Shown one piece after another: positions 11,412 to 22,610 of a DNA stretch of 64,000 nucleotides (position 1 is the first letter of the stretch; each line of letters starts with the position of its first letter). The stretch comes from Branchiostoma belcheri. Taxonomy: Eukaryota; Chordata; Leptocardii; Amphioxiformes; Branchiostomatidae. The stretch covers positions 117,004-181,003 of the forward strand of contig NW_017802958.1 in assembly GCF_001625305.1 (NCBI RefSeq). Reading direction: 5' to 3'. The position numbers and the translations under genes are program-made. The notes beneath the pieces were generated by a model, which worked only from the letters and a program-made list of their open reading frames with translations, did no database searches and was not told the origin of the DNA.

Positions 11412-12095
11412 CTACTCCTCTTCATCAGAATCAGATGATGAGTAGTCTGAGAGCCGGTCACTATCTGCCTGTAGATCAGCGTTCCGCCTGCGGCCCTGGG
11501 GGAGGTCAGGTAGTCCCCCTGCTGTCCTCACCCTCTGCAAGAAGGTGAGTAGCAGGTCCCTGAGGAAGTTGTTTGTCTTGGCCGACAGGACTGTCTTCCC
11601 CCCATTGTTCTGCCTTGGGTTGGCAACATTGACCCTGTTGTATCTTGATGTGGCAGGGCGATCCACATGTTCGTTCTGAAACGCACAACAGTCATCTAGT
11701 TATTTACCTAGTATAGCCTGCCTTCCAATTCTCAACATTGTCCTTGCTAGAATACCAGGTAGATTGCATTTTTGCTTGCATTGGCATAGTTTTGATGCAT
11801 TGGCATAGGTTTGATGTTTTACATGTATGTATGTCCTTCCCATTTTCCATGTGTGCACAAGCAAATTTGAAATATTAGCTATATATAAATGTACTGATTG
11901 CACTTTCTTTCTTTTCCATTGTGGGTGTACATCCTTATCCTACAGCACGACCTGATGTAACCAGGAGAAACATACCCAGTCCATAATGGCCAAGTTCATC
12001 CTGAGGCCATAGTCAAGGCTGCCGAAGAAAATCCTCTTGTCTAAGTACTGAAGGCAGGCATTATTGTACGACTCAACGTACAGTGTGTCACGGCA
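11412..12095 (-). pseudogene. C-terminal exon pair of an unclassified transposase-like gene
   Basis: Exon 12095-11976 (40 codons, phase 0; CRDTLYVESYNNACLQYLDK... ending IMDW) joins by a GT/AG intron to exon 11675-11412 (NEHVDRPATSRYNRVNV..., acidic C-terminus SSSDSDEEE, stop). An AATAAA lies about 15-20 nt past the stop on this strand. The pattern of a (Y)LDKR motif, then xRMxLAxxDWNEH, resembles the C-terminal part of a widespread metazoan transposase-derived family whose name I cannot fix. Upstream exons were not recognised, so this is probably a truncated copy, although the joined frame itself is intact. Confidence 0.5.
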
Positions 12096-12560
12096 CTGAA
12101 ATGTAGTAGAAAAAAACATTGCATGTTTGCATGGCTACAGTTATAGAAAAAATGTGTTATTGTATGATAAGCATGGACACGTGAAGTTTGAGTTCTGACA
12201 ATTTTTTTGCAAGTGAAGTACGACAATGACTGACGTTCAAATAAGTTATGATTCTTCAGTTCTTTTTGTTCTTCACTTAGTTGAAGACTCATGACATGGG
12301 GGGGGGGGTAAGGGGTAGTCGCTGGGGTTTTATGAAATATGTTTGTGGTTTGAGAAATGAATCAAGATACCCGGCTCCTCAATGGGCAGGTCCGCTATCC
12401 CACAGCTGGGAGTACATGTGTCAGTTTGTGATGAGGATATATAGCTAAACATGACAAAAAGAGTACAATCTTCTTGGTTTGCTCCCATGGAAATACCAGC
12501 CATCTTACCAACACGTAGTCACTTGGATGTCTGTACACATCCTGCTTCTGGATGATTAAT

Positions 12561-12970
12561 GATTACACAGCAATCCTTTAGTTTCTCATAGCCCCCCAGG
12601 CTGTCACTGCACTCTCAAAGTCAAAGTTATTGACACTGGGGCCATCTATACTGATGGTCAGCAGGGCATTGAGGGTGTCATTGTTCACCCTGCTACGCAG
12701 CCTGGTCTTGACCCGCTTCAGCGTGCTGAAGGACCTCTCGCTGTCAGCAGTGCTGACTGGGATGACCATCAGCACTGATGCCAACAGCCTCATGCTGGGG
12801 TACAGCTCTGCCACGGTGGTTTCTGTCAGGCTGTGGATTCCCTCATCCTCCATGTATGGCTTCTGCAGTCCAAACTCCTGGGCTTTCCTCCACACTGCCT
12901 GCATCCAGTGGAAGCTGCAGCCACGGATGTGCACGTGCGGCAGCAGCTGGGGGATGACACGCTACATGGT
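12561..12970 (-). pseudogene. Chimeric fragment: MULE-like piece joined to hAT C-terminus, copy 2
   Basis: Minus strand, open through the junction. The first part, RGCSFHWMQAVWRKAQEFGL, resembles a segment downstream of the catalytic core of MULE-type transposases. It continues without a stop into TVAELYPSMRLLASVLMVIP, then STADSERSFSTLKRVKTRLR, a typical hAT dimerisation region. The hAT half repeats copy 1 (11171-11365) at high identity. A natural protein would not normally combine these, so it is read as a nested-insertion scar or exon-level fusion. Confidence 0.6.
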
Positions 12971-13129
12971 CTATTCATAATCTACCTTACCTTATTTGTC
13001 TTTTCTCAAGGTCATTCCAGTCTTTCCAGACTTACGAAGTTGTTTGTTCTCAATCTAAGGTCCCTGGGAACTGCCACTTTGTTCTTCATTGTAGTAAAAA
13101 TATCTGTCAAAGAAACACTTATATAATTA

Positions 13130-14218
13130 CCAACTATAGTTACAAAGTATTAGACAAATTGTCATCATTATGATTGCAGAATATTACTATACATGTCCCA
13201 AGTTACACGTTTAAAAATATAAAAAATTTTGTTTACTTCTTTTGTTTGTTTATTCTGTTGTACTTTTGGATCCGTGGTATATGTATTATCTTTTGTTATT
13301 GATGGTCGTTTTTTTGTAAATGAACAATAAAAATTAAAAAAAAGACAAGTAAACAGTTTGTCTCATCCTGGTTTTCAGCCATATCTGTCGAATCACTAAA
13401 CTCGAAGTAAGCCCACGAATAATAAGTCAAAACGTTGCTGATTTCTTCTGACAGAATTTGTTCCTAGTTCCTTAGGAAGATTAGGAATCGTGCTTAGCAA
13501 ATAAAAGACAAGTTAACAGTTTTGTCTCACCATTATTAGCGGCCATATCTGATCACGGCAAAGTCAAACAATCCAAGAGATCCAAACAATCCAACGGAGC
13601 ACGACGCTCACGAAATCAGGACGATCGGTGGACCTGTCTGATCAGGCCCACGTCTGATGAGGGAATGATAGAATTGCGCCTTTGTAGCTTCGCCCAGACA
13701 CTGCGCAGGCCCGGTGATGACGATTTTTGTTTGTCGGTAGCCATATGCAAATTATTGGAAGCCATGTTCACGGTAATTCACTTTGTGTTCACGGTAGCAA
13801 CATTTCTGAGAAAAATGGCGTGGCAGTACATTGAAAAAAAGGGAATTACAGTAATTTATTGGAAGCCACATGCAAATTATCGACAGGCAAATCACCCAAC
13901 GGCCAACCACCTGCTTTTTGATTACTGTAATTACTAATTTTTTTACGGTGCTGTTGTGTTCGCTGTTGCTTCTGTGCCGTGAGCTTTCATTACAGTTAAC
14001 GTTAACTTTCATTACAGTTAACATAAGTACTGTACTTTCTCTTTCCTACACCTGTCGCCACGGTGAATATGTGGTTCCGTGAACATGTCCAGTTTGTTTA
14101 TATATATATATATATATTAATGTGGGTGCATGTACCACATGTCTTGTTTATGTTATAGGACTCTAAACTTAACTGGTAATGCATTTACATTCTGTATTTA
14201 CATGTCGTTCTATAAGCC
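13130..14218. other. Gene-free interval with a local duplication
   Basis: Contains a LINE-like A-rich end (AATAAAAATTAAAAAAAAG near 13328-13346). A segment of about 50 bp (13340-13390) is repeated, diverged, at 13502-13555: AAAGACAAGT(T)AACAGTTT...GCCATATCTG. A (TA)n run lies at 14100-14118. No coding signal was seen. Confidence 0.4.
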
Positions 14219-14335
14219 AGGGTTGGACAAGTTTTCAAAAATCCACTTGCCCGATAGGATGGTCTTGGATGATCATTTTGGATGGTCATTTTCACTTGCC
14301 CGAACCAATATTTCACTTACCCGAAATAATGACAT
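14219..14335 (-). mobile_element. Terminal and subterminal region of a hAT element
   Basis: Starts CAGGGTTGGACAAGTTTTC, a hAT-type CAGGG terminus. It then carries three copies of a short word (ACTTGCCCGA, ACTTGCCCGA, ACTTACCCGA) within 70 bp. Multiple short subterminal motifs are where hAT transposases bind. It lies downstream of the minus-strand hAT gene at 15992-15050 and is likely its 3' end. Confidence 0.6.
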
Positions 14336-14954
14336 ATCTCTATGCAATATCATTTACTTGCAGCAAGGAAAAGAAGGTTTCAATGCATTTAAAATCATTT
14401 AACCATGTTTTAACTACAAGATCAAGGTCTTGGGAGTCTTCTACCTTTTTGTAATTGGAAATTCAATTTGTGTGGATGTGTGAATGTCATCACTGATCAT
14501 GCACTTAAGCTGGTAAATGTGTAATAACAAATAAAACAGCTGAGCAGAGCATCTCAGACAGAACTGAAGTCTCAAGAACACAAGTTCAACTTCTTTATTA
14601 ATTGCTTAAATAGTGATACAAGTGTACAGTTGTCAGAAAGTCTTAGTTACTCTGAGTCTGACAACACAAGTCAAGTACGAATCTTTAAGTTTAAGGCAGT
14701 ATCTGCAGTATCTGGCATTCTGCACTTACACACTCACTGACTATCTGCCTTCAAACATAAGACAGGAATCTTTAGATGGTTAAGGTGGTATCTACCTTAC
14801 TTCAAACTTAACTCAGGAATCAATAACAAATACACTCAAATCACTGAAACATCATGTACAAAACATACTAGTCTAGTGCCAAGTCTAATTACTGTACTCT
14901 CAGTCACTCTAAGACATTTCCCTGGTCATGGTCTAGAACTGATTGAGGCTGTAA

Positions 14955-15025
14955 GAATCTGAAAGCTAAACATGAACTTCAGAAGCTAAACATGAACTTC
15001 AGAAGCTAAACATGAATTTCACTTC
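14955..15025. repeat. Short tandem repeat, ~20-bp unit, three copies
   Basis: Unit AGAAGCTAAACATGAACTTC repeated three times, the last copy with one change. Lies in the presumed 3' UTR of the hAT gene. Confidence 0.8.
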
Positions 15026-15049
15026 AGAAGACTAGGGGTGCCTGGGAAC

Positions 15050-15992
15050 TCAGGGGTTCTTCTGCTGCAGTTGGCGCCCATTTGGGGCTGCCTGCCACCA
15101 TGCTTGAACAGCAAGTGCTGCATGGTAGGCCTGGACTGAAGGTCCTTCCAAACTGATGTACATCAGCTGAGACAGCATGGATACCTCCAGCTTGGACCTC
15201 CAGTCCGTCTTCACACGCTTCATGCAGCTGAACCCCGCTCCACAGCAGCAGTAGCTAGGGGGAAGACCAGAATGATTTCAATAAGATGTAAAACGTTGGA
15301 GAACTCTTCCCTCAGCTGGGCATCGAGGAAGATGTTCTCCCACATCTGCCCAAGCTGGCCCCTCGGCTGGGCCTTGACTCCAGCCCACTCCCGTCGCAGG
15401 GCGACCTCCTCAAACCCATTCCTGACCAGCACAGGCTGGAAGTGGGCGGCGAGGGTGCGCAGGTGCTCAAACCCAAACCCTGCCAGGGTGTCATCCACAG
15501 GCCACTCACGGGGGTCCACGATCTTGGCTGCTGAACGGTGGACCTCAGTGCCATCCAGGGACCCCAGTCTTTCCGTCAGGTGGTCGGTGACACTTTGGAG
15601 GATCCTCCTTTTGTGCCTGAAGAACATAATGATTAAAAAAAGTGAATATTCAATGATCTGCCACTCAACAACAGTAATTCACTTTCTTTATATACAATGA
15701 TCATTCAGTAAAACCAATGTAACGTTAAGTCATCTTATATACAAAAATAATATTACTATTATAGATAACTGTACAAAATATTTACCCCTGAAACTCATCA
15801 ATGGTGGCCTGATCATGCCCATTCAAGGTGGCGCCTCTGTACTGCCCGGCCCCCTGCTCTGCCTCAGCCAGGAAGCCCTTCAGGTGCTGTCCTGGGTTGT
15901 CCTGCATGTCAGTCAACATCAGCAAAGTTGCTTCTACCTGCTGGCGGGCAGCAGCCAGGGTCAGTCCGTCCTTCTGCATGTGCAGGCTGAGG
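15050..15992 (-). pseudogene. hAT transposase pseudogene (ZNF862-like), C-terminal exons with frameshift
   Basis: Two minus-strand exons, 15992-15786 and 15616-15050, join through a GT/AG intron (phase 2). The product reads LSLHMQKDGLTLAAARQQVE... then HLIEIILVFPLATAAVERG. At about 15226 one base is missing: the frame should pass from VERG into FSCMKRVKTDWRSKLEV, which is found in the next frame and runs to a stop at 15052-15050. The order of features matches hAT transposases related to the ZNF862 host genes. The single-base lesion, if not a sequencing error, disables the dimerisation domain. N-terminal zinc-finger and catalytic exons were not found. Confidence 0.75.
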
Positions 15993-16296
15993 CTGAACAC
16001 AAATATTTCGCTTTGATTAAAATGCATCAATAAAAAAGTCCATGACAAGCACTTGTTGTTAACTGGTATGTCCATGAGTTAGTTTGACAAAATATATAAA
16101 GTAATGAATAATTGATCTCTATCCAAGAATCGATTGTAATGTACATCAGGTCTTGGGAGGGATATAAAAGTTCTATGAATACTACTGGTTATACTTTTTA
16201 CTCAGATATACTTGATAATACTATAATTTAGTGACATGATGAGGGCTGTTTGTTTAGAGATGCATGGTGAGGAAAGAGTACTTCAAAAAGGAAATC

Positions 16297-16620
16297 TTAA
16301 GACCTAATAAGAAACTGGAAAGGGCGACACAAGCAAATACAGCATATTTCATCCCATCTCCCTCCAATACAAAAATTGACAACTTCATGGTTTTTGGATT
16401 GGTCCATTATACTCTGGGGTTGTTGTGTCCAGAACTGTACACTGACCATTCCTCCACGCTCCACACACTGTTGGTCACCCACTCCTGCTCCAAGTAGGCT
16501 GTCAGTTGGGCGATCAAGGGCCTCGAAGGCACGCAGGATGTGCTCCGCCGGCAAGAAGTGTAGTACCATGAGCTTCCTCATCAGCTCGTACGCCCCCGCC
16601 TTCTCGTAATAGACCGGCTA
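16297..16620 (-). pseudogene. MULE-like transposase fragment, frameshifted
   Basis: Minus strand reads ELMRKLMVLHFLPAEHILRA then shifts frame into QLTAYLEQEWVTNSVWSVEE. The KxLMxLxFLPxxxIxxAF and Wx(S)xxWSVY pattern is typical of the region after the MULE catalytic core. No upstream DDE residues are present. Relic only. Confidence 0.5.
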
Positions 16621-17250
16621 GGTCTGCTTGGCCTTGTTACACGTATTGCGCTTGACTGGGCTTGGTGCGGGGTCTTTCTTGGTCACCGCCGCCTCGATTA
16701 GAGCATAGCATGACGCCATGCCATCCACACGGGTCTCCATATGCTTAACCCTCTCTGACAGTGCTTCAACTTTAGCATCCCCTCGGTTGTCTCCTGCGAT
16801 CAAGTGAACCACTCAAGTCTCCCTCCCTTCCATCATGGCAGCGGCACGAAGGATGTCCTTCAAAGACTCCGGTCGTGGGGAGATGCACCACAACCTGCCC
16901 GCCAATCTGGAATGCTCCAGGCCGCTTATGAACAGGTTAACCCCATTTTCTCTCTCTTCCCCATCGGTATTTGGGTATCCATACATCAACAACCCCCGCA
17001 GCCGGATCTCGTAATCCGTTAGGGATTCCTGTGGCATCCGATGGAAGTGTATGAGCTAATCTAAGGCCCTCTGCCTCTTCTCTGCCACCCCGAACCTGTT
17101 GGACAGTGCTTTGTGTAACCCCACCAAATTACTGGTTATGACGTCGCCCAAGCTCTCCGTCCGCGTATTCTAACGCTGGTCCTTCTAGGTGTAGCATTAG
17201 GCAAAGCGGGTAGCTGTCAGGCGTCCACTCCTGTAACCTTGCCACCCCCT
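16618..17250 (-). pseudogene. Degenerate LTR-retrotransposon gag fragment
   Basis: Minus strand pieces in different frames: PDSYPLCLMLHLEGPALEYA, then LVGLHKALSNRFGVAEKRQR ending in a stop, then PQESLTDYEIRLRGLL and LFISGLEHSRLAGRL, then a Lys-rich tail. Spacing of the ESLxxYxxRLRxL and FIxGL motifs is that of a Gypsy-type capsid domain. At least one stop (near 17060) and frame changes break it. No LTR, protease or reverse transcriptase is adjacent. Confidence 0.6.
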
Positions 17251-17294
17251 GAACTGTACATGTACATGTACATGAGCTGTTTGTCCAATGTGTG

Positions 17295-17824
17295 TTACGT
17301 GCTTCTTCCTCCATCTTTACTTGTTTTTCTTTCAGGTACTTTGTGAGGTTTGTTTTGTCTCTTCTCCTTCTGAACTTTCTCGGCGCTGTTTTGGTGTCTT
17401 GCATTTAAGTCTCCACATAGTACTAGATGTGTCTTCTCTTGCTCGGTTGTTTGATTGTGTCCATTATTTCTTCTATTGCTTCTATGTCTTCTGATGGTGC
17501 ATATGCCGAAATCAAGGTGAAGCCTATTGTTTTGGTGTAAATGTCCATAGCAACCACATCTGCATGTTGTGTCTGTCATATTTCTTCTTCCATTGTTTTG
17601 ATATTTTCTCTCGTTGCAACGGCAACCCCACCTCCTCTTCTGTCTGCTCTGCATTTTTGTGTCCATCCCCACGTTTTTAAGCAGACTGGTTCCTTTTTCT
17701 TATTCCAAACTTCAGACAGACATAGTATGTCTATGTTCCTTCTTTCACACATTTGCTCCACCAGTGCAGCTGAGGTGTTTATCGATCTGGTGTTTATTTG
17801 TGCAATTTTCATGTGATCGTTCAA
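17295..17824 (-). pseudogene. Non-LTR retrotransposon AP-endonuclease fragment
   Basis: Minus strand begins MKIAQINTRSINTSAALVEQ, then RRNIDILCLSEVWNKKKE and RRGGGVAVATREN. This is the N-terminal part of an APE-type endonuclease: an N-x-RS motif, a Glu in LSEVW, and GGGVA. A frameshift follows; LVLCGDLNARHQN (the GD-x-N motif) is found further left in another frame. The 5' end and the reverse transcriptase are absent. Confidence 0.7.
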
Positions 17825-18730
17825 AACTAATTGTAGGAAATTCCTACGTAACAGAAGTACAAGTGTACCGGAAAGATCAGACGCTAGCTTTCACAGAGCA
17901 AAGGAAAACATGGCGGTCGTCTTTGTTTACAAACGTTGTTTAGCGACGTACAAGATTCACAAATGTTACAAGTACGATAAAATGTGACTACAGTTCACTC
18001 ACTTCTAGTACACCAGATAATATCTACATGTGATCTTCAGTCTATAAATTCTAAAACAGTCTAGATCGAGGTACAGTTACTTTATCAAAGTTCCAAACTT
18101 TACCGGCGTGCCTTCTCGATCATCGCTGGAATGCCGGTTTTCATCAAAACTCAAGAGCAGGGATTGTGAAAGAACAAATGAATGATAAGAATCATTAAGA
18201 TGCAGTCAATTTTACACAGCAAGATTCTACAGTACATCAAACATGCAAGACGTACAGATATATATCAAAATATGGACATTGATCAAAACATGCAAGTTAG
18301 CTGTAAAAAGATATATCAAGGACATTGTGATACTTGTCCAAGGATTTTCTCGGACTGTTACCCTTTTTTTGATGCAAACTCGCAGCTCTTGCGTTTTTGT
18401 ACCAAAATGTATGCTGCTGCGAAGGCACGGCATCTTAGGTTTACATAATATAGTAGCACAACTTCTTAGTCTCTCACCATAGACATGACTGCTGGCTATC
18501 TGGCGTTGAGCGGCTTGAGTGTTGTCAAGTCCACCTTGACGTTAGCGACTTCAGGGCCTTCCTTCCTCTCCCGTGTGCCGGTTCGCTCCCAGCCCCTCTC
18601 GATGGCCGCCGAAACAGGCTATATAAAACCAAACTATAGAAATAGAACACAAGGAACAGTGGACAAAAAGTGAACAGATCTCCCGAGCGTGCATTGGACA
18701 CAAAGCAGTCCGCCAGTGTGCAGAATATTT
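17825..18730. other. Gene-free interval
   Basis: AT-rich sequence without recognisable domains between the endonuclease relic and the minisatellite gene. Short frames on both strands lack motif support. Confidence 0.3.
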
Positions 18731-20695
18731 CTAGTGATCTGAACAGTTAACATGAAGTGATGGGAACTGTCGGACAACCTGTTGATGAGGGGGTGGTGGG
18801 AACTGTCGGACAACCGTGTTGATGAGGGGGTGGTGGGAACTGTCGGACAACCGTGTTGATGAGGGGGTGGTGGGAACTGTCGGACAACCTGTTGATGAGG
18901 GGGTGCTGGGAACTGTCGGACAACCTGTTGATGAGGGGGTGGTGGGAACTGTCGGACAACCTGTTGATGAGGGGGTGGTGGGAACTGTCGGACAACCTGT
19001 TGATGAGGGGGTGGTGGGAACTGTCGGACAACCTGTTGATGAGGGGGTGGTGGGAACTGTCGGACAACCTGTTGATGAGGGGGTGGTGGGAACTGTCGGA
19101 CAACCTGTTGATGAGGGGGTGGTGGGAACTGTCGGACAACCTGTTGATGAGGGGGTGGTGGGAACTGTCGGACAACCTGTTGATGAGGGGGTGGTGGGAA
19201 CTGTCGGACAACCTGTTGATGAGGGGGTGGTGGGAACTGTCGGACAACCTGTTGATGAGGGGGTGGTGGGAACTGTCGGACAACCTGTTGATGAGGGGGT
19301 GGTGGGAACTGTCGGACAACCTGTTGATGAGGGGGTGGTGGGAACTGTCGGACAACCTGTTGATGAGGGGGTGGTGGGAACTGTCGGACAACCTGTTGAT
19401 GAGGGGGTGGTGGGAACTGTCGGACAACCTGTTGATGAGGGGGTGGTGGGAACTGTCGGACAACCTGTTGATGAGGGGGTGGTGGGAACTGTCGGACAAC
19501 CTGTTGATGAGGGGGTGGTGGGAACTGTCGGACAACCTGTTGATGAGGGGGTGGTGGGAACTGTCGGACAACCTGTTGATGAGGGGGTGGTGGGAACTGT
19601 CGGACAACCTGTTGATGAGGGGGTGGTGGGAACTGTCGGACAACCTGTTGATGAGGGGGTGGTGGGAACTGTCGGACAACCTGTTGATGAGGGGGTGGTG
19701 GGAACTGTCGGACAACCTGTTGATGAGGGGGTGGTGGGAACTGTCGGACAACCTGTTGATGAGGGGGTGGTGGGAACTGTCGGACAACCTGTTGATGAGG
19801 GGGTGGTGGGAACTGTCGGACAACCTGTTGATGAGGGGGTGGTGGGAACTGTCGGACAACCTGTTGATGAGGGGGTGGTGGGAACTGTCGGACAACCTGT
19901 TGATGAGGGGGTGGTGGGAACTGTCGGACAACCTGTTGATGAGGGGGTGGTGGCAGTGGTGTTAGTAGGTGGAGCACTAGAAGTGGAAGTGGCAGTGGTG
20001 TTAGGTGGGTCATCACTAGATCTTGCAGCGGTGCTTATAGGACCGGGGTTCGTGTGCTCCAGACGCTCTCGTAAAATTGCGGGGATGTCCTCTGATGACA
20101 GTAGGTTGCCATTGTGCTGCATGTCTTCTATAGGGCATATTATAAGGATATCATCAGTTAACAAAAGATGTTATTTGTTAGTCCAAATTCCTTTAAAGTT
20201 GAAATAGTTTCTCTCATATGAATGTCTTTATAATATATGCTAAGAGTGGAGAAAGGAGCATACCATTTGCTGTTGTTACGGCAATCCGACTGCCACCAGA
20301 GCTGGTTAAGACTATGGCTGGGATGGAGCCCTCCCCGAGATTTTGTTGTGTCATAACTGTAAGACGAAATGAAAAATTCAATTTCTACATGTAGACAACA
20401 CATGTGCCTTATCACAAATCTACATTATAGACATAAATGTCATATGGATAGATTTAGAAATATTGTGACACTTAATAAGTTTCCAACATAATACTAAAAC
20501 AATCAAAGTCATAACAAATGATGGACATTTCGCGTGCATTACCAGCCTTGATGCAGTTGTTATCTCTCATAAAAGTTTGTTAATATAGGGTTTGACTTAC
20601 ATAGCCTTCCACCTGGCGAATTGGCCATCAGATGAATGTGAACAGGCTGCTGGGGACCATTGAGAAGTTCAGAGAATGATGAAGAACTGGTGAAC
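18731..20695 (-). CDS. Unidentified gene encoding a long Thr/Pro/Ser-rich 12-residue repeat
   Basis: Three minus-strand exons join in frame: 20695-20601 (TSSSSFSELLNGPQQPVHIH...), 20356-20264 (MTQQNLGEGSIPAIVLTSSG...), and 20127 leftward (EDMQHNGNLLSSEDIPAILR...). The last enters the 36-bp minisatellite in the frame CPTVPTTPSSTG, repeated about 30 times. The last two units are 37 bp, which shifts the frame before a stop at 18731. Upstream exons are unknown; the first listed exon has an acceptor and no start. The unique part suggests a soluble nuclear or cytosolic protein, but I do not recognise it. The repeat could behave like a mucin-type disordered spacer. The in-phase donors and acceptors support a real gene; expression of the whole array is inferred. 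Confidence 0.5.
18761..19953. repeat. 36-bp minisatellite, 32 full units
   Basis: A 20-bp partial unit (18761-18780), two 37-bp units (18781-18854) and thirty 36-bp units (18855-19934), then a 19-bp partial. The unit contains GTTGATGAGGGGG and AACTGTCGGACAACCT. Apart from one G-to-C change in the unit at 18891 the 36-bp units I compared are identical. The unit has no stop in any of six frames, so long open frames on both strands are a by-product. Confidence 0.98.
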
Positions 20696-20849
20696 CTAAA
20701 AAAGCTGTGAACACATGTCCAGTTTTAGTAAGACTGATTTTGTTTTTCTCAAGACAGAAAGTGCATATATATTTATATAAGGCCACACCAATTTAGTTTG
20801 TTGGTACATGGTTCTCGGATTTTCTGTGTGTGTGGGGGGGGAGGCGGCT

Positions 20850-21045
20850 GGTGTAATACCGGGCCGGCCGCTAGGAGCGCAGATTTAGTCAGGCAAGGTT
20901 GCGGTGAGCTTTGAAGACATCAAAGATGACCGGGCCGGGATGGTCCGAGCTGACGACTCCGCTGGCTGTTCATGTAGGGGATGAGAATCTTCTCCGTGTA
21001 GCGGATCATGTTGTCACCGTTTGACCAAGGAGATTTTATCCTCTA
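20850..21045 (-). pseudogene. Pogo/Tigger-like DDE transposase fragment
   Basis: Minus strand reads PWSNGDNMIRYTEKILIPYM and, after a frameshift, PVIFDVFKAHRNLA then stop. The pair 'MIxYxEKIxIPYx ... PxVIFDVFxxH' matches the segment around the second catalytic Asp of pogo-type transposases. Only about 60 codons survive and the frame is broken. Confidence 0.5.
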
Positions 21046-21183
21046 TTTAAAGCTTCATGTATAATTATTACACACATAACTGGGTGTTTGTTTTGACAGG
21101 CACAACCTGTTCCTCTCGTCCTTGCTCAGGTTTTGTGTCTGTTCGGCCTGCTGCTAGCCTGGGTACCATCCTACTTGTACCAT

Positions 21184-21660
21184 CCGCGTGCCGACAACAG
21201 CCAACCCAGGACCCCTCTGCCGCCACAGTCCGCGTGCCGCCAACAGCCAACCCAGAACCCTCTGCCGCCACAGTCCGCGTGCCGCCAACAGCCAACCCAG
21301 AACCCTCTGCCGCCACAGTCCGCGTGCCGCCAACAGCCAACCCAGAACCCTCTGCCACCACAGTCCGCGTGCCGCCAACAGCCAACCCAGGACCCTCTGC
21401 CGCCACAGTCCGCGTGCCGACAACAGCCAACCCAGAACCCTCTGCCGCCACAGTCCGCGTGCCGCCAACATCCAACCCAGAACCCTCTGCCACCACAGTC
21501 CGCGTGCCGCCAACATCCAACCCAGAACCCTCTGCCGCCACAGTCCGCGTGCCGCCAACAGCCAACTCAGGACCCTCTGCCGCCACAGTCCGTGTGCCGC
21601 CACAGTCCGCGTGCCGCCACAGTCCGCGTGCCGCCACAGTCCGCGTGCTGCCGCCAAAGA
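21184..21660. repeat. 45-bp minisatellite followed by short 18-bp units
   Basis: About nine units of 45 bp (containing CAGTCCGCGTGCCGCCAACA and AACCCAGAACCCTCT) with scattered substitutions, ending in three short copies of the GCCGCCACAGTCCGCGT part. Open on both strands. On + it would encode AATVRVPPTANPEPS repeats after a possible splice acceptor at 21100 (TTTTGACAG). An extra C in the first unit changes frame. Coding status is undecided. Confidence 0.9.
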
Positions 21661-21699
21661 AAACATTGAAGTTAATACGTTTTGTAAACCATTAATTCC

Positions 21700-22339
21700 T
21701 ACTTCTCACCAGTGTCACCACTTTATCCAAGTCTGGTCCAGTCAGTTATACTCTGTAGCAACAAAGCAATGGCCTGGGTACCATCCGGATTTTGGCTCCA
21801 TTAATATACACTCATAGTGTATGGGCGTGAAATGGGTCAATTTCAAGACAAATCCGAACATTGACACATCACTTGGCATGTCAAGTATATATTTTCTTAT
21901 ACATTTTCAAAATTCATAGCAAGAGTCCGTCGGACACAAAGCTTGAATGTAATTTTCATTGTTGGTTCAATGTTGGCACAATTTGCGATACCAGCAAATG
22001 TGCCGTCTTGATTTTATACATTATTTTACTCTTATACAGTCAAAACTGCCCAAGAAGACCACGCCGGACCAATAAATCTGGTCTATGTGGACAGGTGGTC
22101 ACTATAGACAGGATTCTTGACACTTGGGTAAATGGGAAAAAATCATCCAAGGGGCCTCTGAAAAGTGTTCACATTTGCCAGGTCATCATGTAAGATACTG
22201 TAAATTTTTTTTGTTGAATAACCTGGAGGATGAATGACATTGGGACTTGTAGCTCTAGTACCCGGTATTCCATGATGTTAAAAATGACTAATAAACTGGT
22301 GGACGTACCAACTACTAAGTACCTAATACCAAATAAATA
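21700..22339. other. Gene-free interval
   Basis: Nothing recognisable on either strand. Confidence 0.3.
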
Positions 22340-22610
22340 CTAGTAGTCATGCCTTCAAGTACCAGAGTTATCAACCAAGGCTTGAAGTGTTCAAAAACTC
22401 ATTCTTTCCTAGAACTATAATCGCAGAGTGGAACCCACTGTCACCAATTACAGTAGGGGCATTATCATTGAATAGAGTTAGATGTTCAAGGGTTAGGTGT
22501 AACAAATCGTTCGGTGTAGTAATGTAGCCAGCTGTCGCCATGCCACGTGCCTGCAAAGCTGATGTGTTATGCTGGAGGACGGCTATACAGATACATGTAC
22601 AAATTCCATA
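22340..22610 (+). mobile_element. LINE 3' end (C-terminus of reverse-transcriptase ORF plus UTR)
   Basis: Reads FKNSFFPRTIIAEWNPLSPI on +, matching the C-terminal 'SFFPRTIxxWNxLS' signature of CR1/L2-type LINEs. The same family is present inverted at 57010-56730, sharing both the coding end and the downstream UTR (GCTGATGTGT/GCTGGTGTGT region). Confidence 0.65.

Noticed and set aside
18761..19953. CRISPR-like array
   Set aside because: Units are contiguous and nearly identical with no unique spacers, and the context is eukaryotic. It is a minisatellite.
18816..20207. 463-codon plus-strand open frame as a gene
   Set aside because: It exists because the 36-bp unit has no stop in any frame. 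Splice-consistent exons lie on the minus strand.
21057..21695. Proline-rich 212-codon plus-strand gene
   Set aside because: Long frames exist on both strands across the 45-bp array, one unit has a frame-shifting extra base, and no other exon was found. Reported only as a repeat.
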